From positions 1,904 through 11,808 of the forward strand of contig DUIO01000007.1 in NCBI GenBank assembly GCA_013330315.1: DNA of 9,905 nucleotides. The letters are read 5' to 3'. Source of the stretch: Methanosarcina sp. Its GTDB lineage: Archaea > Halobacteriota > Methanosarcinia > Methanosarcinales > Methanosarcinaceae. This document shows, in pieces, positions 1 to 6,168 of the stretch. Numbering within the stretch: position 1 is the first letter of the stretch; the number at the start of each line of letters is the position of its first letter. The translations under genes were made by a program, and so were the position numbers. The notes beneath the pieces were generated by a model. That model was given only the letters and a program-made list of their open reading frames with translations, had not been told where the DNA came from and did not search any database.

Positions 1-50
1 ACTCCCGAGGCGCAATTCGGGTGCTCCAGCTTGAAGTTAACTTTTATCAT
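1..50 (-). CDS. Possible start of a gene downstream of the MNT pseudogene, cut by the window edge
   Basis: An ATG at 50-48 overlaps the TGA that ends the restored reading frame of the nucleotidyltransferase (ATGA overlap). Its frame stays open for 16 codons (MIKVNFKLEHPNCASG) to the window edge. MNT genes are usually paired with a HEPN-domain partner gene, often overlapping or adjacent, so this could be the first codons of that partner. The fragment is too short to recognise as HEPN, and the neighbouring gene is decayed, so it may be non-functional as well. Confidence 0.25.
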   Translation of the reverse strand, partial: MIKVNFKLEHPNCASG

Positions 51-486
51 CGAAACCCGCTCTTTGCTATCCTTTTAAGGCTCTCTTTTGCATGCCTTTC
101 AATATGATACCGTTCATCCAGATACCTGGACATAATTTTTGTCTCAAACTTTACCCTTAATGGTTCATGGACTTTAAGATGATTCCGCCACGTATAATAT
201 TGTATGTCAAAAGAAGAGGAGATTCATTGAGTACCACAAGATCTACATTGTTCGTTTTAAGAAGACTTGTAAGTTCACTTATTAATTCCAGCTGAAGGTC
301 AAAAGCTTCCTTTTGTAAAAGAGTGTCATCAAAAAGCACAGCAATATCCATGTCGCTCAGGCTGTTCTTCTCCTCGGACTGTTGAGCCGAAAAGATAGGC
401 TAATGTAACGTTCTCAATTTTAGAGAAAAAATCCCTTAGCTTCTGTTCAAGCCGTTCAAGATCTGATTGTGGTTTAAAAGGCTGCA
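47..486 (-). pseudogene. MNT-type minimal nucleotidyltransferase, disrupted by two frameshifts
   Basis: Read on the minus strand from ATG 486, the first frame gives MQPFKPQSDLERLEQKLRDF and then AYLFGSTVRGE, the first half of the nucleotidyltransferase motif GS-x(n)-DxD. The second half, SDMDIAVLFDD, lies in a different frame, so a net shift at about 370-377 splits the active-site motif. Inserting two bases would restore RGEKNSLSDMD with normal family spacing. The second frame continues through VDLVVLNESPLLL to a premature TAA at 157-159. At about 168-176 the family-like C-terminus resumes in a third frame (VKFETKIMSRYLDE and on to RIAKSGFR), ending at TGA 49-47. Restored length would be about 146 residues, normal for MNT proteins (COG1669/MntA), the antitoxin-type partners of HEPN proteins that can modify them by nucleotide transfer. 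Two independent shifts make a sequencing artefact or programmed frameshifting less likely than decay. Confidence 0.8.
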
Positions 487-520
487 TACAGCTGATCGTT
501 TATGACCTTATACTTACCTC

Positions 521-532
521 TGTTTATAATTT
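521..532 (-). promoter_or_regulatory. Possible TATA box of the MNT pseudogene
   Basis: On the minus strand the stretch reads AAATTATAAACA, a reasonable archaeal TATA element about 37-45 bp upstream of the ATG at 486. It would place transcription start near position 497-500 with a short leader. No Shine-Dalgarno sequence precedes the ATG. The call rests only on AT content and spacing. Confidence 0.3.
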
Positions 533-566
533 ATGCAAGCCTCAAATTTTCGGGACTTATTCCTTT

Positions 567-613
567 AAGGCTGTAACAAATCAGAATGCAGCCTTTGTTT
601 TATAGCTGCTTTT
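567..613 (+). other. Two overlapping, mutually exclusive hairpins before tgtA
   Basis: AAGGCTG (567-573) can pair with CAGCCTT (589-595) across a 15-nt loop. GCAGC (588-592), inside the right arm of that stem, can instead pair with GCTGC (605-609), which is followed by TTTT (610-613). The two stems exclude each other. The element lies between the divergent MNT pseudogene and tgtA, upstream of the proposed tgtA promoter, so it is probably not in the tgtA transcript. No gene is seen in 487-701. Confidence 0.25.
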
Positions 614-667
614 CAAAAGAAAAGTAAAATGAAAGAATTGCTTTCTAATAAACTCATCAACCCCAAG

Positions 668-678
668 ATAAATATATC
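668..678 (+). promoter_or_regulatory. TATA box of tgtA, implying a leaderless or near-leaderless mRNA
   Basis: ATAAATATATC lies with its centre about 29 bp before the ATG at 702. Archaeal transcription starts roughly 22-27 bp downstream of the TATA centre, so the message would begin within a few bases of the start codon. The bases just before the ATG (ATAACCGCGGC) contain no Shine-Dalgarno sequence, which agrees with leaderless translation. Confidence 0.55.
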
Positions 679-701
679 TGAGTGGCATCTATAACCGCGG
701 C

Positions 702-2174
702 ATGTCAGCAATATTTGAAATTCTCGATAAGGACGCAGGCGGCAGGATAGGGAAACTCAGGACTCCGCACGGAGTAGTCGAAACGCCTACAGTTATGCCT
801 GTAATTAATCCGAATATTCAGCTTATTTCCCCGAAAGAAATGAGAAGCTTCGGGGCAGAGATTTTGATCACCAATTCCTACATTATCTACCGAAAAGAAG
901 AGCTGAGAAACGTTGCCCTTGAAAAGGGACTGCATGAGCTCCTTGGCTTTGACGGGCCGATTATGACAGACTCCGGCTCTTTCCAGCTTTCAGTATACGG
1001 GTCAGTAGAAGTTACAAATGAGGAGATCCTCGGCTTTCAGGAAAAAATAGGAAGCGACATTATAGTCCCTCTTGATATCCCGACTCCTCCGGACGTCCAT
1101 TTCAGGAGGGCGGAAGAAGAGCTTGCAATCACAGCGGAGCGCCTTGAAGCTGCCCGCAAATTTATCCGGAGCAAACAGCTTCTTGCAGGCCCGGTCCAGG
1201 GTGCTACTTATCCCGAACTCAGGGAAAAAGCTGCATCCCATCTGAAAGACTTGAATTTTGAAGTTTATCCCCTGGGAGCAGTTGTACCTCTGATGGAGTC
1301 CTATCGCTACGCAGAGCTTGTAGACGTAATTGCAGCATCCAAAAAAGGGCTATCTCCAACCTCGCCTGTTCACCTTTTCGGTGCAGGGCATCCAATGATG
1401 TTTGCTCTTGCAGTTGCCCTTGGCTGCGACCTTTTTGACTCGGCAGCTTATGCACTCTATGCCAAGGACGGGCGTTACATTACTTCAAACGGGACATACC
1501 ATATAGAAAAACTGAACTATCTTCCTTGCTCCTGCCCTGTATGTTCCAAATATACTGCAGAAGAGTTAAAAAAAGCCAGAAATAAAGAGGAACTACTCGG
1601 ACGTCATAACCTTTATGCGACCTTTGCAGAAATTCGACTGATCAAGCAGTCCATAAAGGACGGGAAGCTTCTAGAGCTTGTTGAACAGCGCTGCCGTGCC
1701 CACCCGAAACTCCTTGACGGGTTAAAAAGGCTCTATACTCACTCTTCATGGCTGGAAAAGTTTGACCCTGCAACTAAAGGTACTTATTTCTACTGCGGGC
1801 CCGAATCCGCATCGAGACCTGAAGTTCTGCGCTTCGGAAAACGGCTTGAAAGGTTTAGCATAGAAGGTTCGGCAATTATACGCACAGCTCCGGTTAAAGG
1901 GGAAAAAGGCTATGACAGGATCCTGACATTTAAAGCGCCTTTTGGGGCATTTCCTGTCGAAATGGAAGAGGTTTACCCCTTCAATGCTGAGGTTCCGAAG
2001 CTTCCGGACTATGAAGCTCTCAGTACCGCCCTGTCAAACACAATTAAATTAATGGATCTGAACCCTGGGGCAGAATTTACCTTTATCTGCGAAAAAGAGT
2101 TTGAACATCCCCTAATTGAGGAAATAGGGAAAAAAGTAAAACTTGTATACAGGGAAGCCTGGAAAAAAGAATAA
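702..2174 (+). CDS. tgtA: Archaeosine tRNA-guanine transglycosylase (7-cyano-7-deazaguanine tRNA-ribosyltransferase)
   Basis: TgtA exchanges the guanine at position 15 in the D-loop of archaeal tRNAs for preQ0, the precursor of archaeosine. The 490-residue product shows the TGT barrel: MTDSGSFQL with Asp90, the conserved first active-site Asp; PLDIPTPPD (residues 123-131); GPVQGATYPELR (163-174); and LFDSAAYALYAKDGRY with Asp246, the position of the nucleophile. A zinc site follows at Cys276, Cys278, Cys281 and His302. The C-terminal part (about 360-490, starting YFYCGPESASRPEV) matches the archaeal extension. Many archaeal TgtA proteins have about 580 or more residues and end in a PUA RNA-binding domain; none is visible here, so PUA binding is either absent or supplied by a separate protein. 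The start follows the family N-terminus and sits at the predicted transcription start. It appears monocistronic: about 300 bp separate it from the next gene. Confidence 0.95.
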   Translation: MSAIFEILDKDAGGRIGKLRTPHGVVETPTVMPVINPNIQLISPKEMRSFGAEILITNSYIIYRKEELRNVALEKGLHELLGFDGPIMTDSGSFQLSVYGSVEVTNEEILGFQEKIGSDIIVPLDIPTPPDVHFRRAEEELAITAERLEAARKFIRSKQLLAGPVQGATYPELREKAASHLKDLNFEVYPLGAVVPLMESYRYAELVDVIAASKKGLSPTSPVHLFGAGHPMMFALAVALGCDLFDSAAYALYAKDGRYITSNGTYHIEKLNYLPCSCPVCSKYTAEELKKARNKEELLGRHNLYATFAEIRLIKQSIKDGKLLELVEQRCRAHPKLLDGLKRLYTHSSWLEKFDPATKGTYFYCGPESASRPEVLRFGKRLERFSIEGSAIIRTAPVKGEKGYDRILTFKAPFGAFPVEMEEVYPFNAEVPKLPDYEALSTALSNTIKLMDLNPGAEFTFICEKEFEHPLIEEIGKKVKLVYREAWKKE

Positions 2175-2355
2175 GCAGGCTGAAAGCCTTTAATCTTAAC
2201 TGAGACAGGAATCTCTTAAGTTTTTGATAATTTGAAAGGCAGCACATCAGTATATTTAAAGTAATCTTCAACAGCTTTTCAAATTGTCAATTTTTAACTT
2301 CCCCGCATTGGCAGAATCTTTTACTAAAAAAGAAAAAGGAAACTTTTTTGAAATG

Positions 2356-2369
2356 CGAAAGTTTATAGG
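2356..2369 (+). promoter_or_regulatory. BRE/TATA promoter of the ubiA-GGR-radical SAM cluster
   Basis: CGAAA followed directly by GTTTATAGG is a good match to an archaeal BRE plus TATA box. The predicted transcription start is near 2388-2394, giving a leader of about 90 nt before the start codon of the prenyltransferase gene, in contrast to the short or absent leaders proposed for tgtA and serB. Confidence 0.5.
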
Positions 2370-2420
2370 ACTATCTACAAACAAGTTCCTAAACTACAAA
2401 CAGGCTCTTAAACCGAGAAT

Positions 2421-2446
2421 CCTGAAATATGAAATTAAATTTCAGG
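2421..2446 (+). promoter_or_regulatory. Hairpin in the leader of the prenyl cluster
   Basis: CCTGAAAT (2421-2428) is a perfect inverted repeat of ATTTCAGG (2439-2446) with a 10-nt loop. A competing hairpin, TGAAAT (2430-2435) with ATTTCA (2439-2444) around a TAA loop, uses the same right arm. It lies between the predicted transcription start and the ribosome-binding site, so it would be in the mRNA. Whether it regulates anything is unknown. Confidence 0.35.
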
Positions 2447-2477
2447 TACGGAAAACTTCATAGAAATTGAAAATCAC

Positions 2478-2491
2478 AGGTGAAACGATTG
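2478..2491 (+). promoter_or_regulatory. Shine-Dalgarno AGGTGA that decides between a GTG and a TTG start
   Basis: AGGTGA (2478-2483) matches the anti-Shine-Dalgarno end of archaeal 16S rRNA (GGAGGTGATC). It lies 5 nt before an in-frame TTG at 2489-2491. The first in-frame start candidate, GTG at 2480-2482, lies inside this motif and has no ribosome-binding site of its own. The TTG is therefore a real candidate for the true start. It would shorten the protein by three residues. Confidence 0.45.
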
Positions 2492-3430
2492 TCCCTTACA
2501 GCAAGAATCGGGGAGCTCAGCCCCTACCTCCGATTGCTGAGGCCCGAGCTCTACTACATGGACCTTACCCTCCCGGCCTCAAGTGCAATTCTCGCTTCAT
2601 ACCTGGCAACCGGCGGGCTCCCTGAACCTCTGCTCTTCCTGATTGCCGTAATAGGAGGTTTTGCGGCCATAACCAGTTCATATGTTTTTAATGACTGTTG
2701 CGATGTCGATATTGATTCGATCAATCTTCCGGGCAGACCTCTCCCTTCCTCAAGGGTCTCGAAAAACTCGGCTCTCTTATATGCAGGTTTGCTTTTGCTA
2801 ATCGCCGGAGCTGCCGCTTTTTACCTGAACCCCGAATCTCTCCTGGTTCTTTTTATCGCGGCTGCAACCATAACCGTTTATTCGATCTTTGCAAAGCGAA
2901 ATACCTTCCTCAGCTTTTTGCCTGTGGGCATATCTTACGGGCTCGTGCCAATAGGAGTGTGGCTTGCATTCGACCCTGCAGGAATCTTAAAAGGAAGTGA
3001 CGGGGTAATTCTCCCTCTGCCGGCAATATGTTTCGGACTCATGATGTGCGTTAGTGACTGGGCTTTTACACTTGGAGGCGTTGCCAGGGACGTTGAAGGG
3101 GACAGGCTGAAAGGAGCGCCTACTATGCCTGTAACCTTTGGGATTCCATTTACTGCCAGGTTTGTAACATTCTGGTGGATTGTTGGGATCATCGCTTCTG
3201 TTATCATTGGCTGGTCAGCCCGGCTCGGCCCGGTATTTTTTGCAGGTGCTCTTGCCTCGGGGCTCTGGATGCTTACCCAGTGCTTTGACTTTATCAGGCA
3301 TCCGACTCCTGAGAGAGGCGGCGCACTTTTCCTTAATGGTTCAAACTACAGGGCAATAATGTTCGGATCAATGATTCTGGATGTTGTGCTCTGCATATAT
3401 CTTGGATCTTATACCTCCATTCTCTGGTGA
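2480..3430 (+). CDS. UbiA-family polyprenyl transferase (integral membrane)
   Basis: UbiA enzymes move a prenyl group from a prenyl diphosphate to an acceptor within the membrane. Both Asp-rich Mg-diphosphate motifs are visible: NDCCDVDID at 71-79 (Asn71, Asp75, Asp79 in the NxxxDxxxD pattern) and ARDVEGDRLKG at 202-211 (Asp204, Asp208). Around them are about eight or nine hydrophobic segments, for example near 31-45, 51-70, 98-117, 120-136, 145-163, 178-198, 228-245, 250-267 and 292-310. The 316-residue length is normal for the family. The start is GTG 2480, or TTG 2489, which has the better ribosome-binding site. It leads a three-gene cluster and meets the reductase gene at its stop codon. 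The family also includes digeranylgeranylglyceryl phosphate synthase of archaeal lipid synthesis and aromatic prenyltransferases. The acceptor cannot be read from the sequence; the reductase partner makes a respiratory cofactor such as methanophenazine plausible. Confidence 0.9.
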   Translation: MKRLSLTARIGELSPYLRLLRPELYYMDLTLPASSAILASYLATGGLPEPLLFLIAVIGGFAAITSSYVFNDCCDVDIDSINLPGRPLPSSRVSKNSALLYAGLLLLIAGAAAFYLNPESLLVLFIAAATITVYSIFAKRNTFLSFLPVGISYGLVPIGVWLAFDPAGILKGSDGVILPLPAICFGLMMCVSDWAFTLGGVARDVEGDRLKGAPTMPVTFGIPFTARFVTFWWIVGIIASVIIGWSARLGPVFFAGALASGLWMLTQCFDFIRHPTPERGGALFLNGSNYRAIMFGSMILDVVLCIYLGSYTSILW

Positions 3431-3447
3431 AAAAGGATAGAAAAAAA

Positions 3448-4605
3448 ATGGACGCGGATATAATTGTAATCGGGGCATCCCCGGCAGGTCTCATGGCTGC
3501 CAGAAATGCCTGTGAGAAAGGCGCGGATGTCCTTTTGCTCGAAAAAAAAGAAGAGATAGGAAACCCTCCGCATCCTGCAAACTCTTTTTTTAAGGGGATG
3601 CTTGACAGGTGCGGAGAAAGGGCAGACCCTTCTTATGTTGTTCATTACCTTAAAGGAATGAAAATTATCTCTCCTGAAGGGCGCGAAATAATAGTGGAGA
3701 CCCCCGGTTATTCCATTGACAAAACAAAATTCGACCGGTTTTATGCAGAGAAAGTGATGAAAACCGGTGTTGACCTCAGGACAGGAATAGAAGCAAGGGA
3801 TATCTGGAAGGAAGGTGGAGAATTTGCCGTTATTACTTCGGCGGGGACGCTCAGATCGAAGACTGTAATCATCTCTGATGGCATTAATTCGAAGATAGCT
3901 TCTCTCCTCGGTATGAATACACTGAAGCACCCTGAAGATATCGCCTGGGGAACCGAACTGGAGATCAGGGCGCCCGGGCTGGGCAAGCCTGAAATGTTTG
4001 AGTATTATGTGGGAAATCATGCTCCGGGCTGGAAAACAACATACGCGCCGAGAGGAGGAGATAATGCAGCTATTGGAGCTTATGTTCGCAGGTGCGGGAA
4101 AGATGCGACTCCTTATCTGAACGCCTGGGTAGAGAAATTCAAACAACTCAAAGGACTCGAAGAAATAGAGGTCGTAAGGAAGCTTTCCGGAGGAGACCCT
4201 ATAGTAACAATACCCGGAGACTACATAACTGATGGAATAATGGTAGTGGGAGGAGCTGCAGGTCAGTCGGGAATAGGGTATGCAATGAGAGCAGGCCAGA
4301 TATGCGGAGACGTTGCTGCGGATGCTGTCAAAAAGGGGGATGTCTCAAAAAGTTCTCTTTCTGAATACAGAAAAGTATGGGAGAAGGAATTTAAGGTAGA
4401 GCATTATGTAGGCCGTATAGGGCTTGAGACTCTCAGGAAGATGACTGATAGGGAAATCGATGAAATGGCAAAGGTATTTGAAAACGAAGACCTTTCCTTT
4501 ATCCACGGCAGTGCTTTTGAGCAGGCGATGCAGGTTTTTACATTCATGATGAAGAAGAAACCTTCGGCTATGCTGAAGTACAGGGCATTCCTCAGGAATA
4601 AATAA
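3448..4605 (+). CDS. Geranylgeranyl reductase-like FAD-dependent oxidoreductase
   Basis: The protein begins with a Rossmann FAD-binding motif, DIIVIGASPAGLMAARNA, then LLLEKKEEIG, as in geranylgeranyl reductases that saturate prenyl double bonds. A second FAD motif lies near the middle, DGIMVVGGAAGQSGIGYAMR (269-288 counted from the upstream GTG), followed by a helical C-terminal region. Family members usually have VGDAAG there; the Asp is Gly here, and no Cys is visible just after the first motif as in some characterised reductases, so it is a divergent member. I chose ATG 3448: it puts the FAD strand at the N-terminus and has AGGAT 9 nt upstream. The frame extends to GTG 3427, which overlaps the UbiA stop (GTGA) and would add seven Lys-rich residues. 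Either start implies translational coupling to the prenyltransferase, which suggests that it reduces the product or donor of that enzyme. The substrate is inferred. Confidence 0.88.
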   Translation: MDADIIVIGASPAGLMAARNACEKGADVLLLEKKEEIGNPPHPANSFFKGMLDRCGERADPSYVVHYLKGMKIISPEGREIIVETPGYSIDKTKFDRFYAEKVMKTGVDLRTGIEARDIWKEGGEFAVITSAGTLRSKTVIISDGINSKIASLLGMNTLKHPEDIAWGTELEIRAPGLGKPEMFEYYVGNHAPGWKTTYAPRGGDNAAIGAYVRRCGKDATPYLNAWVEKFKQLKGLEEIEVVRKLSGGDPIVTIPGDYITDGIMVVGGAAGQSGIGYAMRAGQICGDVAADAVKKGDVSKSSLSEYRKVWEKEFKVEHYVGRIGLETLRKMTDREIDEMAKVFENEDLSFIHGSAFEQAMQVFTFMMKKKPSAMLKYRAFLRNK

Positions 4606-4660
4606 ACAGGAACATAAACTAAAAAGAAATAATTACCAGAGAGCTGAATGCAGGGAAAAT

Positions 4661-5800
4661 ATGCAGTACGAGTTTTATAAAAACCCTATTTTCAGGGTTT
4701 ATGCCGAAATTGAAGACGGATGCTTGGCAATGAAGACCGGTGGGGCGGTATCTCCATTGATGAAAAAAATCCTGAAGGCTAATATCTCAATTTTTGATGG
4801 AGAGAAGCCTGCAAACATAGAGGCTGACCGCCTTATATATTCTACATGGATGCCACCGATTCCAAGTAACGGTTTTGACCGTCTTGTAAAAAGCCAGCTT
4901 TCATCAATGGTCGGAAAGAATATGCCTGACCAGGTAACGATATCAATCACCGAAGACTGCCCGAACAACTGTATCCATTGTGCCCTTCCTGACACGAAGA
5001 ACAGGGTAAAACTCGAACCGGGCGTGGTGAAAGGTATAATCGACCAGGTACTTGAAATGGGAACGACTTTTATTATATTCGACGGGGGAGAGCCTCTGAC
5101 CTATCCGGACCTGGAAGCCCTGATAAACTATGTCGATACTGAAAAAGCCATTACAGGCATGTTCACGTCAGGTGTAGGACTGACCAGGGAACGCGCACGG
5201 AGCCTCAAGGCTGCAGGACTATATTCCCTTACGGTCAGTTTTGACAGCGCAGATGAAGAAAAGCATGATTACGTAAGGGGCAGAGTAGGAGTATTTAAAA
5301 GCGCGGTAGAGGCGGTTAAAAACGGGCTTGCAGCAGGATTGCTTGTAAACATGTATGTGGTGCTCTCAAGAGATAATGTAAATGAGCTTGATGAACTCTA
5401 TGCCCTTGCAGCAGACCTTGGAGTCCATGAACTGTCTTTCTACGAAATAGTGCCGACAGGCAGATGGATGGACCGTGCCTCCGAGATCATGACTCCAAAA
5501 GATATGAGAAAATTTGATAACTTTGTCGCTCAAGCACGCGAAAAAGAAGGCCCGAGGATATTTCCGATCCCGCAGGTCATGAGAACAACAGGTTGCATGG
5601 CAGGCAGGAAATGGCTGCATATCACACCTGAAGGAAATATCCTGCCCTGTGCCTGTATCCCTATCCCTTATGGGAATGTCCACAGGGACAGGGTAAAGGA
5701 TACCTGGAAAAAGATCAGGGATGATCCTGCATATAATGCAAAATGCTGCCTTATGAGAAACCCCGAGTTCAGGGAAAAATACCTGAAGCTCCCGGAGTAA
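4661..5800 (+). CDS. Radical SAM protein with SPASM-like C-terminal cluster domain
   Basis: The 379-residue product carries the radical SAM motif CPNNCIHC (Cys100, Cys104, Cys107) that holds a 4Fe-4S cluster and cleaves S-adenosylmethionine, followed by FDGGEPL (140-146), the SAM-binding GGE motif. The C-terminal part has a SPASM/twitch pattern: Cys312, then Gly325-x4-Cys330, Cys332 and Cys362/Cys363, which probably bind one or more further clusters. Relatives include AhbC/AhbD haem enzymes and peptide-modifying enzymes, and such proteins are often misnamed as PQQ cyclases. The N-terminal 90 residues before the barrel are unusual and not recognised. It follows the reductase by 55 bp with AGGG 5 nt before the ATG, and no promoter is obvious in the gap, so it is probably in the same operon. 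No peptide substrate gene is visible nearby. The reaction is unknown. Confidence 0.9.
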   Translation: MQYEFYKNPIFRVYAEIEDGCLAMKTGGAVSPLMKKILKANISIFDGEKPANIEADRLIYSTWMPPIPSNGFDRLVKSQLSSMVGKNMPDQVTISITEDCPNNCIHCALPDTKNRVKLEPGVVKGIIDQVLEMGTTFIIFDGGEPLTYPDLEALINYVDTEKAITGMFTSGVGLTRERARSLKAAGLYSLTVSFDSADEEKHDYVRGRVGVFKSAVEAVKNGLAAGLLVNMYVVLSRDNVNELDELYALAADLGVHELSFYEIVPTGRWMDRASEIMTPKDMRKFDNFVAQAREKEGPRIFPIPQVMRTTGCMAGRKWLHITPEGNILPCACIPIPYGNVHRDRVKDTWKKIRDDPAYNAKCCLMRNPEFREKYLKLPE

Positions 5801-5807
5801 ATCCGGG
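5791..5807 (+). terminator. GC-rich hairpin over the radical SAM stop codon
   Basis: CCCGGA (5791-5796) pairs with TCCGGG (5802-5807) over a five-base loop that contains part of the TAA stop codon. There is no T-tract directly after it. It may protect the 3' end or help stop transcription together with the T9 tract about 100 bp downstream. Confidence 0.35.
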
Positions 5808-5899
5808 TATGTTAAAGTAAATTGAACGTAAAAATAAACGGAGCTCAGAATTTTAAGCAAATTTCAAATTTTAAAGTACTGGCCGTAAAAATATATCAA

Positions 5900-5908
5900 T
5901 TTTTTTTT
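5900..5908 (+). terminator. T9 tract, probable terminator of the prenyl/radical SAM cluster
   Basis: Nine consecutive T residues about 100 bp after the radical SAM stop. Archaeal RNA polymerase terminates at such U-rich stretches without needing a hairpin. It is the longest T-run after the operon. Confidence 0.5.
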
Positions 5909-5920
5909 ATATATGAGCTC

Positions 5921-6037
5921 ATCCCAAAACTTGAAACTCATCTCTTGGACCTTGCATTCGGGATAATCAATCAAGCTCATCACCATGAAAATGATTCTGA
6001 AAATCTCCAGCAATTAAGAATAAGTGGCTTTTGGGAT
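5921..6037. repeat. 9-bp inverted repeat enclosing 99 bp, possible small mobile-element relic
   Basis: ATCCCAAAA (5921-5929) is repeated in perfect inverted form as TTTTGGGAT (6029-6037). The 117-bp unit has no coding potential. The layout resembles a MITE, but the terminal repeats are short and no target-site duplication directly flanks them. This could be chance in AT-rich DNA. Confidence 0.3.
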
Positions 6038-6083
6038 TAGGCCCTATAAGTGTTCAGACTTGCACGTCAGGTCCTAAGCTCCC

Positions 6084-6168
6084 GGTAGAATATTTTCCAA
6101 GGTAGAATATTTTCCAAGGTAGAATATTTTCCGAGGTAGAATATTTTCCAAGGTAGAATATTTTTTGA
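6084..6168. repeat. Five-copy 17-bp tandem repeat
   Basis: The unit GGTAGAATATTTTCCAA occurs at 6084-6100, 6101-6117, 6118-6134, 6135-6151 and 6152-6168. Copies 1, 2 and 4 are identical, copy 3 has one change (CCGA instead of CCAA), and copy 5 ends TTTTTTGA. The unit length is not a multiple of three, so it does not encode a peptide repeat. Near-identity of the copies points to recent slippage expansion or to selection on repeated binding sites. It lies between the 3' ends of two convergent units. Confidence 0.95.

Larger units (their letters stand above)
2175..2479 (+). other. Intergenic region: tgtA 3' end and leader of the prenyl cluster
   Basis: No gene is supported here. Short T-runs at about 2291-2295 and 2344-2349 could end tgtA transcription, since archaeal RNA polymerase stops at U-rich tracts. 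The right half holds the promoter and structured leader listed separately. A TATA-like run at 2251-2260 (TATATTTAAA) is also present but lies far from any start codon. Confidence 0.5.

Noticed and set aside
3409..4146. 245-codon open frame on the minus strand opposite the GGR-like gene
   Set aside because: It is antisense to a well-supported flavoprotein, has no family likeness, and its Cys/Arg/Ser/Phe-rich composition is typical of a shadow frame.
5366..5860. 164-codon minus-strand frame opposite the radical SAM gene
   Set aside because: It is antisense to a gene with clear Cys motifs; its composition (Phe, Cys, His, Ile) is that of a shadow.
5822..6040. 72-codon plus-strand frame after the radical SAM gene
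   Set aside because: It spans the T9 tract and the inverted repeat, has no ribosome-binding site or recognisable family, and is AT-driven; kept only as part of the non-coding region.
6084..6168. CRISPR array
   Set aside because: The 17-bp units are directly adjacent with no spacers and no cas genes are nearby.
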